Shown one piece after another: positions 1-11,206 of a stretch of DNA of 64,000 nucleotides (its first letter is position 1; every line of letters begins with the position of its first letter). A program made the position numbers and the translations under genes. Source of the stretch: Kappaphycus alvarezii (Eukaryota > Rhodophyta > Florideophyceae > Gigartinales > Solieriaceae); assembly GCA_002205965.3 (NCBI GenBank), contig NADL03000096.1, positions 186,001-250,000 of the forward strand, in the 5' to 3' direction. The notes beneath the pieces are model-generated. The model searched no databases. It saw only the letters and a program-made list of their open reading frames with translations, and was not told the origin of the DNA.

Positions 1-1050
1 TAGACCGGATATATCTTCCAGGAGTAAAACACCCAAACAGTTTTCCGTTCCTCTCCTCCCCGGAGATGCGCAGTTTGGGTGTAGACCTCCGCATCGATAA
101 GTGCGCCGGCTGGTGGCCAACCATCCCGACCCAACCTGGTCAGAAGTCCCTCCCATATGAGCTTCGGCAGAACTATGACGACGGGACAAAAGTGCTCCGC
201 GCTCCCATCGCGTCGGACCTAATCGTGGAGCGCGAGTTCACAACGCACGTAACTTCGTTACAGCCTCTCCTCAAATCCCTCTTAACCCTGGAGGATACTC
301 ATGTAGCTCTCCACCTGCTGCGGACCTTCTTTGGGGTATGTCGGATCAACTACCTCTTACGTGTGGTTCTCCCTAGTTCCACTCTCAAGGGAGCTGCGGA
401 ATTCGACACTGCTGTCGAAGGCAGGCTGCGGTGGATGGTGGGCGGGGTTGTGGACGCCGACTCTTTTCGGGAATTACAACTTCCTATTGCGCACTTTGAG
501 CCCCGCAAGCCAACATTTGGCATCGGGCTCCGCTCCGCTAAGCTGACTGCGGCGGCTGCCTTCCTTTCTTCCGTGTCCCTCACATGTGCCCTGTGCTCTA
601 CCCTTCTCCCTATGCTACCGAACACTGCTCTCCAATCTTACACATCCGCAGTTCGGGCTCATGACGAGTGGAAGAGAAAGTGGCACGCGAGAAGGTTGTC
701 CAGTTCACGGCTATAGACTCAAGGCAGCGGTTTGGGCAAGAGCAACTCGCTCGCCCAGTTGAGTAAAAGTCCTTTGACGCCATGCCAAAGGGGGATGTCA
801 AGACCGCGGCTTTCGGAGCCTTGTTGTTTGTGGATGGTTGCAAGGACTGGCTTTCATGCCAGCCGGCTCTAGGCCTGGGAACAAACATCTCGGACCGCAA
901 TTACAAGACGTGGTTTCAGTTTCAGGGCACCACTGCTTCCTCCCGCTTCAAAATGCCACAAGGGGAAATGCTTATGGCACGACTCGCAAGAATGGTTGTT
1001 TGTCGCAGACCTCTCCAAAGCCACCCGGCACCCTGTCCTCAAGCCCCCGG
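1..1050 (+). mobile_element. Non-LTR retrotransposon RT fragment (copy A), entering from the left edge
   Basis: The open frame at 66-716 reads as the end of an RT and the thumb-like region that follows. A leucine-rich stretch (HLLRTFFGVCRINYLLR), then KGAAEFDTAVEGRLRW and KLTAAAAFLSSVSLTCAL, all match the same segments in the element split at 25.1-35.07 kb. A further piece at about 790-930 (CKDWLSCQPALGLGTNI) corresponds to the linker before the C-terminal CCHC knuckle in the other copies. The RT catalytic core lies off the window to the left and the knuckle and nuclease are missing here. The frame closes at 716 and the match resumes in other frames, so this is a decayed 5'- and 3'-truncated copy. 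Family assignment rests on internal comparison of the copies in this window plus my knowledge of RTs with a CCHC plus nuclease tail. Confidence 0.65.
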
Positions 1051-1168
1051 CGTCTGTGAAAGCAATTCAGTTTAGCTTTCTTCGACCGCAAAAGTAACTA
1101 TAGTATGCAGGCCCCCGTTTTCAACGATTATAATATATGAGTTCGCCATCTGGTGGTGGTGATGGTCA

Positions 1169-1685
1169 GGTTCCGTCCACGATGCTCTGGTAGCACGGTA
1201 TGCATCGTTTCTGAAAAAAGAACTGGAGAATGAATTCTTTGATGGAAAGCGGCATGGGCTGGGGGACGCTGCATTCGGTATTTATCCCCGGCTCATCCCC
1301 AACTACAAATCACCCCACACTACATTGTCTGAGAATTTCGAGTATAATATCCCCCACAGAACGCTACAAATGAAGGTCGAACATGTAATTGGGCACGTGA
1401 AGAGCAGGTTTTAGCGGCTGCGAGTCGTTCCACCACGAATAAACATGAGGAAGGACAACAAAAAGGTGGTCAAGTTTATTGCGGCCAGGATATATTCTGC
1501 ACAACATCCTACGTGGGCTCGGTGACGTGTGAGACCGGGAATATCTTCAAGCCTCCAAGGAATTGAACCAGACCGAGAATGACGATGATGCCCTGGAACA
1601 GTATTTAGGAGAGGGAGATAACTCCGGATGGGATTTGCGAGAGGAAATGGAGCAGCAGGAACTAACATTTAATGGTTGCAATTAA
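1169..1685 (+). pseudogene. PIF/Harbinger-type (DDE_Tnp_4) transposase remnant
   Basis: Reading the plus strand gives GSVHDALVARYASFLKK, then GLGDAAFGIYPRLIPNYK, then RTLQMKVEHVIGHVKSRF and ILHNILRGLGDV, and ends in an acidic tail (NQTENDDDALEQYLGEGD) before TAA. In the DDE_Tnp_4 family the corresponding blocks are PGSVHDA, LGDxAY...LI.PY, and the R..VE..IG.LK.RF block that holds the last acidic residue. The second catalytic Asp (LGDAAF) and the final Glu (VEHVIG) are therefore visible. An in-frame stop follows the KSRF block and the frame shifts inside the ILHNIL block, so it cannot make the full protein. The N-terminal half with the first Asp is not recognisable upstream. It differs clearly in sequence from the transposase at 20.7-21.9 kb. 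Confidence 0.6.
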
Positions 1686-4594
1686 GGACTACAGTACCAT
1701 CAATGCATCAGCCACACCCTCTCCTAGGACTAGAAGTAAAGTTTGCGGTCTATCTTAAGCTGCTTCAGTCCCCAAAGTACGTTAGAATGTTAAAATAAAG
1801 ACCACAAGTATTGTTGTGATTTGCTTTGAATGGGATGATGAACTTAAGAAGGCGGATGGACTTGTCGGTTTAGATGTGCAGGCCTAGAGTATGCAGGATA
1901 AATCGGTCGTCAAGACCCAGGATCACTTATCATGTGGCACATGCACCAAGGCATGGTCTGATCCTCCTATCTTCAAAAGCCCTGATGTCAATACCCGCCC
2001 TCCTACCTGGACCGTGAGGTTTTTTCACCGGTAAGCCGGCGGCTTACTGTGGTGTAGTGCCATTTGTTGTCTTGTTTTTTAAACATGTGGGCAAATAAAC
2101 GGGAAAAAATTTTTCCATACGACCTTTGCCAGAACAGGAAATGACCGGGGAGGTTTCATGTGCCTTCAGATACAAACTCCGATGTTATACAGAAAGTACT
2201 CGCGATCGTGTAAGCACAGCAAGTGAACGGTTTTTCGTGACAGCTCAGCATCTGTGACAGCTCAGCAGGAATGCACACATATTTTATGATGTTAATACAG
2301 TACAAAACGCTACTGTAGCCACTAGATTTAATTTTTATAGTGGACTAGCTCTACACTGCTACAAAAATTCTGTATAAGGGCTTGAGTACCGAGTAGCGGA
2401 GCAAGTCCGAGAAAAGAAGAATCATCAGCCATCAGACAGAAGAAGTAAACACTTGTTCTTGCCGCAATAAGGGAGAGTCAACCCGTGGAGCACAACAGTC
2501 AGTATTTGTGTCAGATATTGTAAGCTCGGCTTATAGGGCTTACAGTACACTTCTACAAACAAACTTGCTGCGTGCTAGACGTGTCATACCTTTTTGGCTG
2601 CGATACTACATCCACCGGAATAGATACGTGGCCATTACCTTGGTAGGGGGACAAAGGCCCGATAAATTTAATTATTACAGATTTTTGACTAAACTAAATA
2701 CAAAACATGTTACGAGCACATCGCCCCTGCCCCCTGGTGTAATTTAATCAATTAAATATCACCTTAAATTTATTTGTACGTTTTTATTTTGCGCGTGTTA
2801 CGCGATGGAGTTCTGGTGAGTCACCGGGAGATAGAGGCTTGCAGATGAGCAAGCTTTTAGGGCGGCCGGTTTTGCCATACAAATTGCTGTCAACACTAAC
2901 CGAAGTCGGCAACACAAACTGCTGCGGCAACCATCAAAAACATCCCCATATCTCCCCACCAGTTCCCGTCGAGCTCCGCCCAATTTCAATTTTCTTTCAC
3001 ACCCTAGCACCTGCCGGGGCCCCTGCCCCTTCTTATACCCCTTTCCCGTCAAGTCTCAAACACTTCTTTCCCTCCAAACGCCCAAAAATTGTGGGTTTAC
3101 CTACAACCTCACGACCCCCTCCCCTCCGTTAACACCAACCTCTTCCTAACCTGTTTCCTTTTGAAATCAGGACCCACTCCTGGCCCTGTTGAAGTCAGAT
3201 CTCCATCCCAATCGGAGTTGGCAACCGACGAAGACATCATCAGACTTGAATAGGGCTAGTTCACCGACCACCTTACCGACTGCAATGTCTGCATTTCCTA
3301 CTCATGTTTTCTGTGGCGTCATTCTGCCACCCGGAACAAAGAATTTTGGTCAACACAGATCTTTGGACTACGCAATCGGAGATGATCGCTGAAATAATTC
3401 GAGGTACCACCTGGTTCATCCAACCGCGTCGGAGGCCAAGGGAAATCTATTCCGTGTTTCCGTTCTGGCGCGGCCGGAGGCATGAAGGGGGGGTATCATT
3501 TACAAGTGGAGCGGGAGATGCGGTCGATAGAACTGGAATAGGTAGGGGACCTGTTGAAGGAGGAAATGAGGGGTGCATGCGGGCAATGGTGTGTGGACAG
3601 TGACATGCTGCAGGTGTGGTTGAGGTGAATGTGTATTGTGAGGGAGTATATCGATGTGTGAAGGAGAGCGGTGACGCAGTTCAAGGGGAACTACCGATGT
3701 GGTGGACAATGTTCATGGCAGGGGTATATTCAAATAGGTGGAGGGGATTGCTAGGATATAGGCCAGGAATATTTAAGAACCTTTCACCAAACAAACGCCG
3801 AACAATCAGACGTCGCACGAGACAAATTCTGCGCACGTTGTCAAACAAACAGATTTTTTGTTTTCAAAAAAGAGTCAAAGCCATTGCCCTCAACCATCCG
3901 TTGATTAACATCTGAGAGAGAAAAAGTCCTGGAGAGAAAATTTGGGAACCTATTCAGGACTACGTCGAAACCTACTGGAGGGAGAGTACGGCAAAGTATG
4001 GAGACTGGAACGGGAAAGTGGAAAGTCTATGGAAGCAGTACTAGCATGTTTGGCGGTGTGAAACCCTGGAAAATGAACTATATAACCTCTTCACAAGCTT
4101 TGATGCCCTGGATGTGAAGCATTTAAAGAAATTTATCGGGTTTTTGCAAAGAAACTTGGGAGAGGGGAGGGAAGTTGAAAACGGGACGCGAAGAAGGATG
4201 CTGAAATTGCATAAGCAAATGAATTTTCTCAGGGGATTCATGAACCTGGACGTTTACGTTGAAACAGTGCGCCCATTTGGGCATCAGGAAGCTTAAATGG
4301 TCAGCGGACGCGCACTCGAGAACCTCAGATCACAGTTGGGAAACGAATGGTTGACTTTACTCTTATCGCGTCGCGTGCGCTCATGTTCAGTGACCCATCT
4401 AATGATTGCGGTTTACGCAATGTGCTACTCACAATTCGGAGCGACTGCGTACGCGTTTTCTGCCTTCAAAATACCCATCTGGTCTCATGAATGATAGATA
4501 ATGGCATTGTAGTTATTTTTCTGAGTACAACTCAAATAAACAAACCGCAAGCAGTAGCCATGTTTTAAGCCAACTTTATATTGTTCTAAGAGAC
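1686..4594. other. No supported gene; minor repeats only
   Basis: Only short frames occur. A 17-bp palindrome with a one-base centre (gtaagccg g cggcttac) lies at 2031-2047, and a 14-bp direct repeat (gtgacagctcagca) lies at 2237-2250 and 2254-2267. From 2.9 to 3.2 kb the plus strand is C- and T-rich. From 3.2 to 4.3 kb several short plus-strand frames could be one decayed reading frame, but I recognise no family in them. Confidence 0.5.
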
Positions 4595-7080
4595 TTACAG
4601 CGTATCCGTGACGTTTTGAAGGACACTACGAGCCTGTGCGGTGTCTCCTAATTCCTTCCCGAGCTCAGTAGCCTTATGAAGATGTGCAAGTTTCATAAAC
4701 GCAAGTTTCTGCTGTATCTCCGACTTACGCATTTGCAGAGCCTCTGTATCAAGTAAAAATGGCCTCGTAAATATCTCCACCTCCTCATGTTGGAGGGCAA
4801 CGGTTTTTTATTTAGTTGGTAGTCCCTCTCCTTGATTTTAAAATCCTTTTCCTTTAAAACAACGTCATTTTTCTTCAGTGCCCTTTCTTGTTCCATGATT
4901 TTGGGTTGCGCCTTACAGTGAGCATCTGCAGCCCTCGAAAGCTCCTCATGAGAGCTGCTAAATGCAGCCACATTCTGCTCCACCTTTTTTACAGGGGAGA
5001 GCCTGCTGGAACTACTCAATTTATTTCTTTCAGAGGCGGGAGATTTTTCGCTCGGCTTGGGTCCTAAAACAGTAGCCTCATTCCTCTCGCCTACCGCTAA
5101 CTGAGTGCATTGCTTTTTTAGCAAGTGATTCCCCCCTTTCTCTCTTCCATCTCCGCCGGGCAGTGAGTTGTCAAATTCTCAGTCAATGGGGCCGGATGGG
5201 GAGGCGTTGTCAGGAGAGATAGGCGATGGAGATGATGGCGATGTACACAGGTCAAACAGGGACAGGGGGTTGCTGGTCTGTTGTGGCTTAATGTTACTAC
5301 CAACTTGGTGTGGTGGGGTTTTAAAAGTCCTGGTGGAACTTTGCTCCTGCGTTTGTTCGGGCGATGGGAGTGTGGGAGTCTTCAGAATGTATAGTGTGGA
5401 GACCTCACCGGTTCGACCACTGGGTTCTGAATCAGACTCGGAATCGCCGAGTATTTGTGCAGAATCCACCCCAATTTCCCAAAGGCAGGGGAGAGAAATG
5501 TCATTCTTGTCCCTAAAGAAAGATTTCAGTGCAGGGAAGTGGACTAAATCCCTCGAAATATGATTAGAAAGCGATTTTCCTTCTCCAACTTTAAGCGCCT
5601 GATGCGGAGTACTTATCCATCAACTCCTTATAACGCTTCAACAACAGATACCTTTGCTTTTTGTAGACCTGTTCAAATTCAACTTAAACCCAGCTTCTTT
5701 AAGCCTCTCTTCACAATATCCGCGTTGAGAAAAACAGCAACCTTCTTCGCAAAGTACACCTTTGGAATCTTCCTAGAATCGGTGGAATTATTGTCCCAGT
5801 ACTCAATTTCCAACTCCTCATCAGTTAGTTTACACTTGTATTCCACTCCTTCCTCATTCCATTTCTTTCCATTCCCCTTTGTACATCGACTCTTCCGTGT
5901 TTTCTATTCGGTTTTCTTCACTCTGCCAGATACTCAGCGGTTTGGGTATCGGCACCCACCATTGGTTCTGGCAGCAGGTGTAAAGGGAGAGGAAACCTGA
6001 ACCCCTGCTCCCCTATTGGATTGGGATTCATTTAGTTTTCGTATGCGTTCATGATTTTCTTTGTCTAAGGTATCATCAATTTCCTGCCGACGGCGTTCGC
6101 GTTCTTCAGAGCTCTTTTGCAGGTTCTCTTCCAGATCTTCCCTATAAATCTCGTAAACTATTGCGCTGTTCACCGTCCCAACACTACCCGAAGCGGGGCT
6201 TGAATTATGGATACAGGGTTTAGAGGGTACGTTTGGTACAGAAAGTCCATTATACATAAGACCTGGTTGAGGAAGGATTCTGACCGGCCTCCGGCTTTCT
6301 TTAGGATTCATTAGGGGAGGTACAACAGTACGATTCTGTAATACGGGAGCCGTAGTTACCGGAATCAGGGCGGAATTAGCTGGAATGCTTGTACCCAGTG
6401 TAATTAGTAACGAATGGTTCGCATTCCGGGCAGCAGGAGGCGGAGTGGCGGGCACCGGAACGGTAAGGGCCAGAGCAGTGGTTGCCGAGGTACGCGCTTT
6501 GGATTTATAGGTGTCAAAGCAGAAGATATTGGAGCGATTTGCGTCGAAACAGGAGATGCCGCGGCGACATAGGCCGGAGCGGCGTGTATGGGTGCGATTG
6601 AAGGCGTGCATTGGATTGCTTGGGGTGCGTGTTCTTTATCCGAGGGAAACCTCACAAGACAGGCCGCGACGGCATTTGCCGGAACGGTGGGGGTTCCTGG
6701 ATAGGGGTGCTGACGAAAAAACACTGCTTGAGATTTACCGGAATTATTCGGCGGCTCGGGAGCAATTCAGGAAATCTTGCGTGGGAGGAGCATTTTGATA
6801 ACGCAAATGCAAAGTAAATTTATAGGATGGCTTGTCCTGTCTTGACAAGAACGACTTAGCTGCTGACCAATTAGGGCGTTGGGTTTTGAGTCACTCTCCT
6901 TTAATAAATGCCCCTGGGTGGTACCGATCACCCTCAACTCGGGGGCCTTAAGTAGCTTGCCAGATGAACATTTTTGGAATACCTGCCCTTTTCGGGGAAT
7001 AACCATCTCCCTTCCAATCAGCAACCCCGTACTCCTGCTCCTAGTTACCGCACCCTCTCCACCAGCACCTGGGAGCCCCT
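4595..7080 (-). pseudogene. Broken gene with Pro/Ala-rich N-terminus, trihelix-like domain and coiled-coil tail
   Basis: The minus strand can be followed as one decayed protein. It has a Pro/Ala/Thr-rich N-terminal region (about 7.0-6.2 kb), a charged helix with DLEENLQKSSEERERRRQEI (about 6.1 kb), and a block with EYWDNNSTDSRKIPKVYF, then VYKKQRYLLLKRYKELMDKY (about 5.8-5.6 kb). A Ser/Pro-rich acidic linker follows (about 5.45-5.2 kb), and then a coiled coil containing QERALKKNDVVLKEKDFKIK with a final helix to 4595. A helix ending in YKELMDKY after a W-containing block resembles the Myb/SANT-like trihelix domains of DNA-binding proteins, including ORF1 proteins of Harbinger elements; this is inference from pattern only. 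The reading frame changes at least four times and stops interrupt it, for example within the trihelix-like block and in the coiled coil near 4790. Introns could explain some changes. It could be a transposon accessory gene or an old host transcription-factor gene. Confidence 0.4.
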
Positions 7081-7874
7081 GAGCTCCTAGATTGGTGTAT
7101 AGCTCCCTTTCCTCAGGGATCGCAAGACAGTTACGGACAAATGTATCGTTAATTTAGTCAGCCTATACCCTGCCCCGAACGGACGGCTTACAGAAACATT
7201 TAAAAGTAAGGACTTGGGAATTTTCATGGTTCAGCTCATCGCGGTCTGTAGAACCAATTGTAGTGCAATAGCACACCCCTACACATCGCCCGCATTGCAC
7301 TACACCAATGATACGTGGGACAGCTAACGAAGGCGCTTTTATGTCTTCTTTGTTATCAAAGCCGTTTGTCAATGCTCTCCACGATAGCGGGATTTATGGT
7401 AAGAAGAATGAGTCATGGTTTGCATGCTTTCCTTAGGGAGTGGCTTGGATCGATGTTTGTATGTTAGAGTCTTTTGCTGCTTCAGAAGGTGATGGGGATG
7501 TAGAGGTACGACTTGAATGTGTTTCTGTAGAAACTAAGACGAGCATGGCTCAGTCTAGCTTGGATCGAGCTCTGAGTCTCGCTACAGCAGAAACAATAAC
7601 ATGCAATATTGGGGAACCTTCATTCCTAAAATGCGTCCCTTACGAACATGTCGCGCAAGTCTCACATAAAATGGTCGTACTGGGCGTACATAAAGTTATC
7701 TTTGTATCATGATCAGAGGTATGTTTTGTATACACCGCAGTGGTGAGCTGCTAAGAATAAATCCTACACAAGTGTCTTACCGCACTTATCTCTGCTTAAA
7801 CCTCGACAGTGGTCTGGGCTCATGTGTAAAATCCAGAGGCGCCCTCTTCTTGTGAGGCCGAGTTTTCCCAACTG
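7081..7874. other. No recognised feature
   Basis: A 90-codon plus-strand frame at 7440-7712 is the longest reading. It matches nothing I know and lies too far upstream, without frame continuity, to be assigned to the piggyBac-like fragment that follows. Confidence 0.4.
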
Positions 7875-8963
7875 TTGAAAGCGAGGCTGAAATTTTGGAA
7901 AAAGGTGAATAAGGACGTTATTGAGAAAGATGCTTTTCCTCCCCTGAAAACATTTAAACACGGCTCACAAACTTTATACAGTAGGACGAAAGGGGGAGTT
8001 GATGGAAGCTCACAAGCTCGTGCATTACTGCGTTCTTCAAAATGTTCTCTGAAATGGGAACGAAAAATTGTTACTCAAACAATGAAGACGTTGGCTGTGA
8101 ATGCATTAATTGCTTGGAGAATGGACCAGAAGAATTACCTTTTGGAAAGCAAAGAAACGTTTCTTAACCTGACAGCTTACCGAAGTTCACTAAATGCTGT
8201 AGAGTCGTTGGCTGGTTTTACGTATGAAGTCTCCCAGGAGCTACTCTCCTACGTCAAGTCTTTTGAGTCATCTGATCTCGTAAATACTGCTCAGAGGGAC
8301 TCTGTATCTGACACAAAAATGCAGTGACTATGCAAACTTGCTGCCACTCGAAGGCGCAAGAGACTGGTATTTTTCAATGGGAATGATGGTATAAAGTTGA
8401 GAATGTCAATTACTGGTCATAACATTTAGCAGCAAAAAGAACAGTAGTTTTGCACCTTATGTGGAATCAAGGGAATTACTGGGATTGCAAACGGATGGCG
8501 TGGGCATCTAATGACGTATAAGTGTATGGAGTGCAATGTACACGTTTGTACAAGGGTTAATCCTGCACTACGAAAAAGTTGTTCTGAACTGTTGCATTCG
8601 ACTACGTTGGTTAAGCAAAGAAGTACAACTCAGCCGTTATCTAAAATCTTCTCTGATCAGAGTCGGAGAACCGCTACAAGACGTCAATCCCATCCAAGTT
8701 CTGAAGATACATCACGCCATCGAAATGGTGGGCCATCTAAAGTTCATACACTGGCGCGAAGCAGTCGTACGGTACGTGTAAATTCTTCCAGTCCAAACCC
8801 GATTCAAAACGCGCCGTCAGAAAACTCTCAATCTGCTCCCAAACGGACGCTTCAACGCTGCAGGAGCTCAGTACGTGCTCGGATTTCAAGAGTACGAAGC
8901 AGTGAACATGTTAGGGGCATAGACTCCAAGTCGCGCCCAAGAAAACGTGAACGGCAGTGCTAG
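7875..8963 (+). pseudogene. piggyBac-like transposase C-terminal fragment
   Basis: The frame 7875-8327 contains YSRTKGGVDGSSQARALLRS and KIVTQTMKTLAVNALIAWRM. These resemble the piggyBac block with the third catalytic Asp (YNxxKGGVD) and the NA.I.... helix that follows it. At about 8452-8610, in another frame, there is a cysteine cluster C-x2-C...YKCMECNVHVCTR...KSC..LLHS, which fits the C-terminal cysteine-rich domain of piggyBac transposases (CxxC...R..C..C...LC......C...YH). The two pieces are separated by about 120 bases with stops, either an intron or decay. Ser/Arg-rich low-complexity frames continue to 8963. The N-terminal half with the first two Asp residues is not seen. A start at 7875 is not real, since the codon is TTG, so this is a truncated copy. 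Confidence 0.5.
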
Positions 8964-9653
8964 TTCTATTGAAAACGTAGGTGGGTCAATAGTACACTGG
9001 CCTACTAAAAACCTAATTTTTAAAAGAAAAATAAGGATCTGTATACACAACCGTGGTTGGATACTTGAAAACATTGTGAAATGAGAAGGTAGCTACGCAA
9101 ATTTTAGACAGTAAATAGCGGATTAGTGCCTTCCCAAGGTCTCTCCGGCGTCTACAGGGGGTTATAGGGCAGTTTGGGAATATTCCTGCAAATTTTTGGC
9201 CCTTTTCATGCAGCCAGCACAAATATATAAGGCTTGGACTTAATTGGTTCCATATATCGAGCCCCAAGTCCAATATTAGTGATATTACAATCCATAATTA
9301 CAGAAGAAGCTTACGGATGCAGTCCACGCGGCTGTGTAAGAACAGTTACCGCCTGGAAATACCCGTACCCGGGAGGTTCGCGCCTCCATGTCACTACCTG
9401 GAGCTAGTGTTGAGATTGAGACGACACAACAAGGGTGAGCTGTTGTCCACAGTACATCAGTGGATTCGGAGATGTGATCACTAATACGCATGATGAAGTG
9501 TCACTTGAATAAGGCGTTATAATTTTTATTCTTTTTGATCTATGACAACGCACCCGAGTCATATGTAATAGGAGATAGCTAGGACAACACACATCAGCAG
9601 TACGGTCGATAGCATGACAACAGTACTTAAGGACCTGTATCGCTAGGGAATAA
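8964..9653. other. No recognised feature
   Basis: Short unmatched frames on both strands only. No RT or transposase motifs were seen until the fragment that begins near 9.65 kb. Confidence 0.4.
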
Positions 9654-11206
9654 GTGAAACTAAAAACATATCTTGCAATAGCTAGGAGATGGGTCCTCTG
9701 CGCACCTTGTGCGGGGTTGCGGGCACATATCAGGAGCAAGGATTTCTCTGTGTGGCTGCTGTACTTCTGCCAAACTCTTTTTCTCGTCCATGGCACCCAT
9801 TTTCGAATGCCTGGGTGCCCTGAGACATTAGACATTCTTAAGGACCACTTGCTGCACTTTATTTATAGATTCTAGCCTTAAAATCGCTACAACAATGAGC
9901 TTGCTTTGCTAGACAATGATGGGCAGCTCGATGCCCTTTCATCGAACCGCTCTCCATCTTCTCCTGCCCTCTTCTCGACGTTCTGTGTACTGCGATTATC
10001 AGCACTTAGCCCCCGATGCTTTGACGGACACTGTTTGGACATCCCTGGCCCCCATCGTCGCTTTCGTTTCCCAGCGTCGTCAGTTTCTACAGCTCACCAC
10101 TTTAACTTCTACGCCGTCCGTTACGCACCCTACTTCTGCGCTACCTCAGAGTTACTCGGGGACCTGTGTTGCCCCGGGGTTTGGCGCACTATCCGTGCAC
10201 TCCCCCTCAGCTGCCCTAGTTTCTTTGGTGTCGAACGCTGCTCCTTTTGCCTGGACTCTCACCAACGCCTGGCGCCGGCCCTTGACATCCTTGGGCATCA
10301 TGCTAGTGCCTGCTCCTGTGCTGATGGCTCCGTCCGCCGTCACAATCTGCTCCGCGATCACCTTTTTTCTGAGCTCACTAATGTCTCCATTGCTATCCGC
10401 CCCGTACGAGATTGAAACCACCCCAGGATGCCGTTCCCTCATTTTCTCTTCTTCGTCGCCTCGATTTCTTCATTTACGACCCCCAGTTCGCTCCACGCCC
10501 ACAAGGATATGAAATGACGGTGATCAGCCCCTATTCAGGGCCTTCACTCGTTCCGCATTCTTCGATGCAACCGCTATCCTATCGCAAGCTAAAGCTGCCA
10601 AGAACCTTTTCCGATGATTTTGATATGAATTTCTAACCTATAGGCTTCGACATCTACAACTCTGTTGTTCTTGGGACCGAGGCTGGGTTGCATTGCATTT
10701 CCAAGTAAATCGTCTCCCGTAAAAGGACGGGTCCTGTTCCCGAACGTCAACGGCTTTTACTCATTCTCAGTTCCTTGGTCCAATAACGTACTGCGATTTC
10801 TATCAATCGCAGGACGCTACACTGCCCTGCTCTGTAATTCCGCAGTCCTCATATGGTCATAAGTCAGCAAAAGTCTCTCTCTCACGAACCGTGTGTTCAT
10901 CATCAACACCGGACCAGATCGGAAATCAGAACCATGGGTGTCGCAGGTGGAACTGACTATTTCGACACAATATTCATCAATCCACTCGCTCCCTCCCATT
11001 CCAGAGTCCGGATTTTCAACCCGATGACCAGTCCCAATGCAGCAAGCGTGGACAAGAGGCGGAAGTACCAAGGCTTTCTCGCGGAATTATTGGAGAGAAG
11101 CAGGCTAGTTCCTGTCCCCATCTATACGCTTGGCGGTTGGCATCCAGAGGCGTTTTCAGTGGTCACGGAGCCTGCAAGAACCGTCGCCAGCCGCGCAATG
11201 GAATGA
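9654..11206 (+). mobile_element. Non-LTR RT C-terminal fragment (copy B), interrupted
   Basis: Two pieces that belong together flank a foreign stretch. The left piece (9654-9873) reads CAGLRAHIRSKDF, then PETLDILKDHLLH, matching PETLEIHGDHLLHC of the copy at 34.5 kb, just before the CCHC knuckle. The right piece (about 10865-11206) reads GGTDYFDTIFINPLAPSHSR, then LGGWHPEAFSVV. It matches GGTDYFNATFINPLAASHCR and IGGWHPEAFSIV at 34.7-34.9 kb, the nuclease-like C-terminus. The roughly 20 residues that lie between these blocks in the 34.5-kb copy are missing, and about 1 kb of other RT-family sequence (copy C) lies there instead. The RT core is absent. The remaining coding sequence is short and non-functional. 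Confidence 0.55.
9906..10700 (+). mobile_element. Non-LTR RT C-terminal fragment (copy C), apparently nested in copy B
   Basis: The plus strand reads CSFCLDSHQRLAPALDILGH, followed by HASACSCADGSVRRHNLLRD: the C-x2-C...H-x4-C knuckle and RRHN..RD block seen as CPVC...HALTC...RRHNVLRN in the 54.8-58.8 kb element. In another frame come MTVISPYSGPSLVPHSS and, after a stop codon, PIGFDIYNSVVLGTEAGL, matching the DVTV.P and LPVGIDVFGALGADSA blocks of that element. At least one frame change and one in-frame stop (about 10636) break it. Its position, filling the gap in copy B, suggests an insertion into that copy, although exact ends and target duplication could not be defined. Confidence 0.5.

Noticed and set aside
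2031-2047. Palindrome as a transposon terminal inverted repeat
   Set aside because: No second copy was found at a sensible distance and no target duplication.
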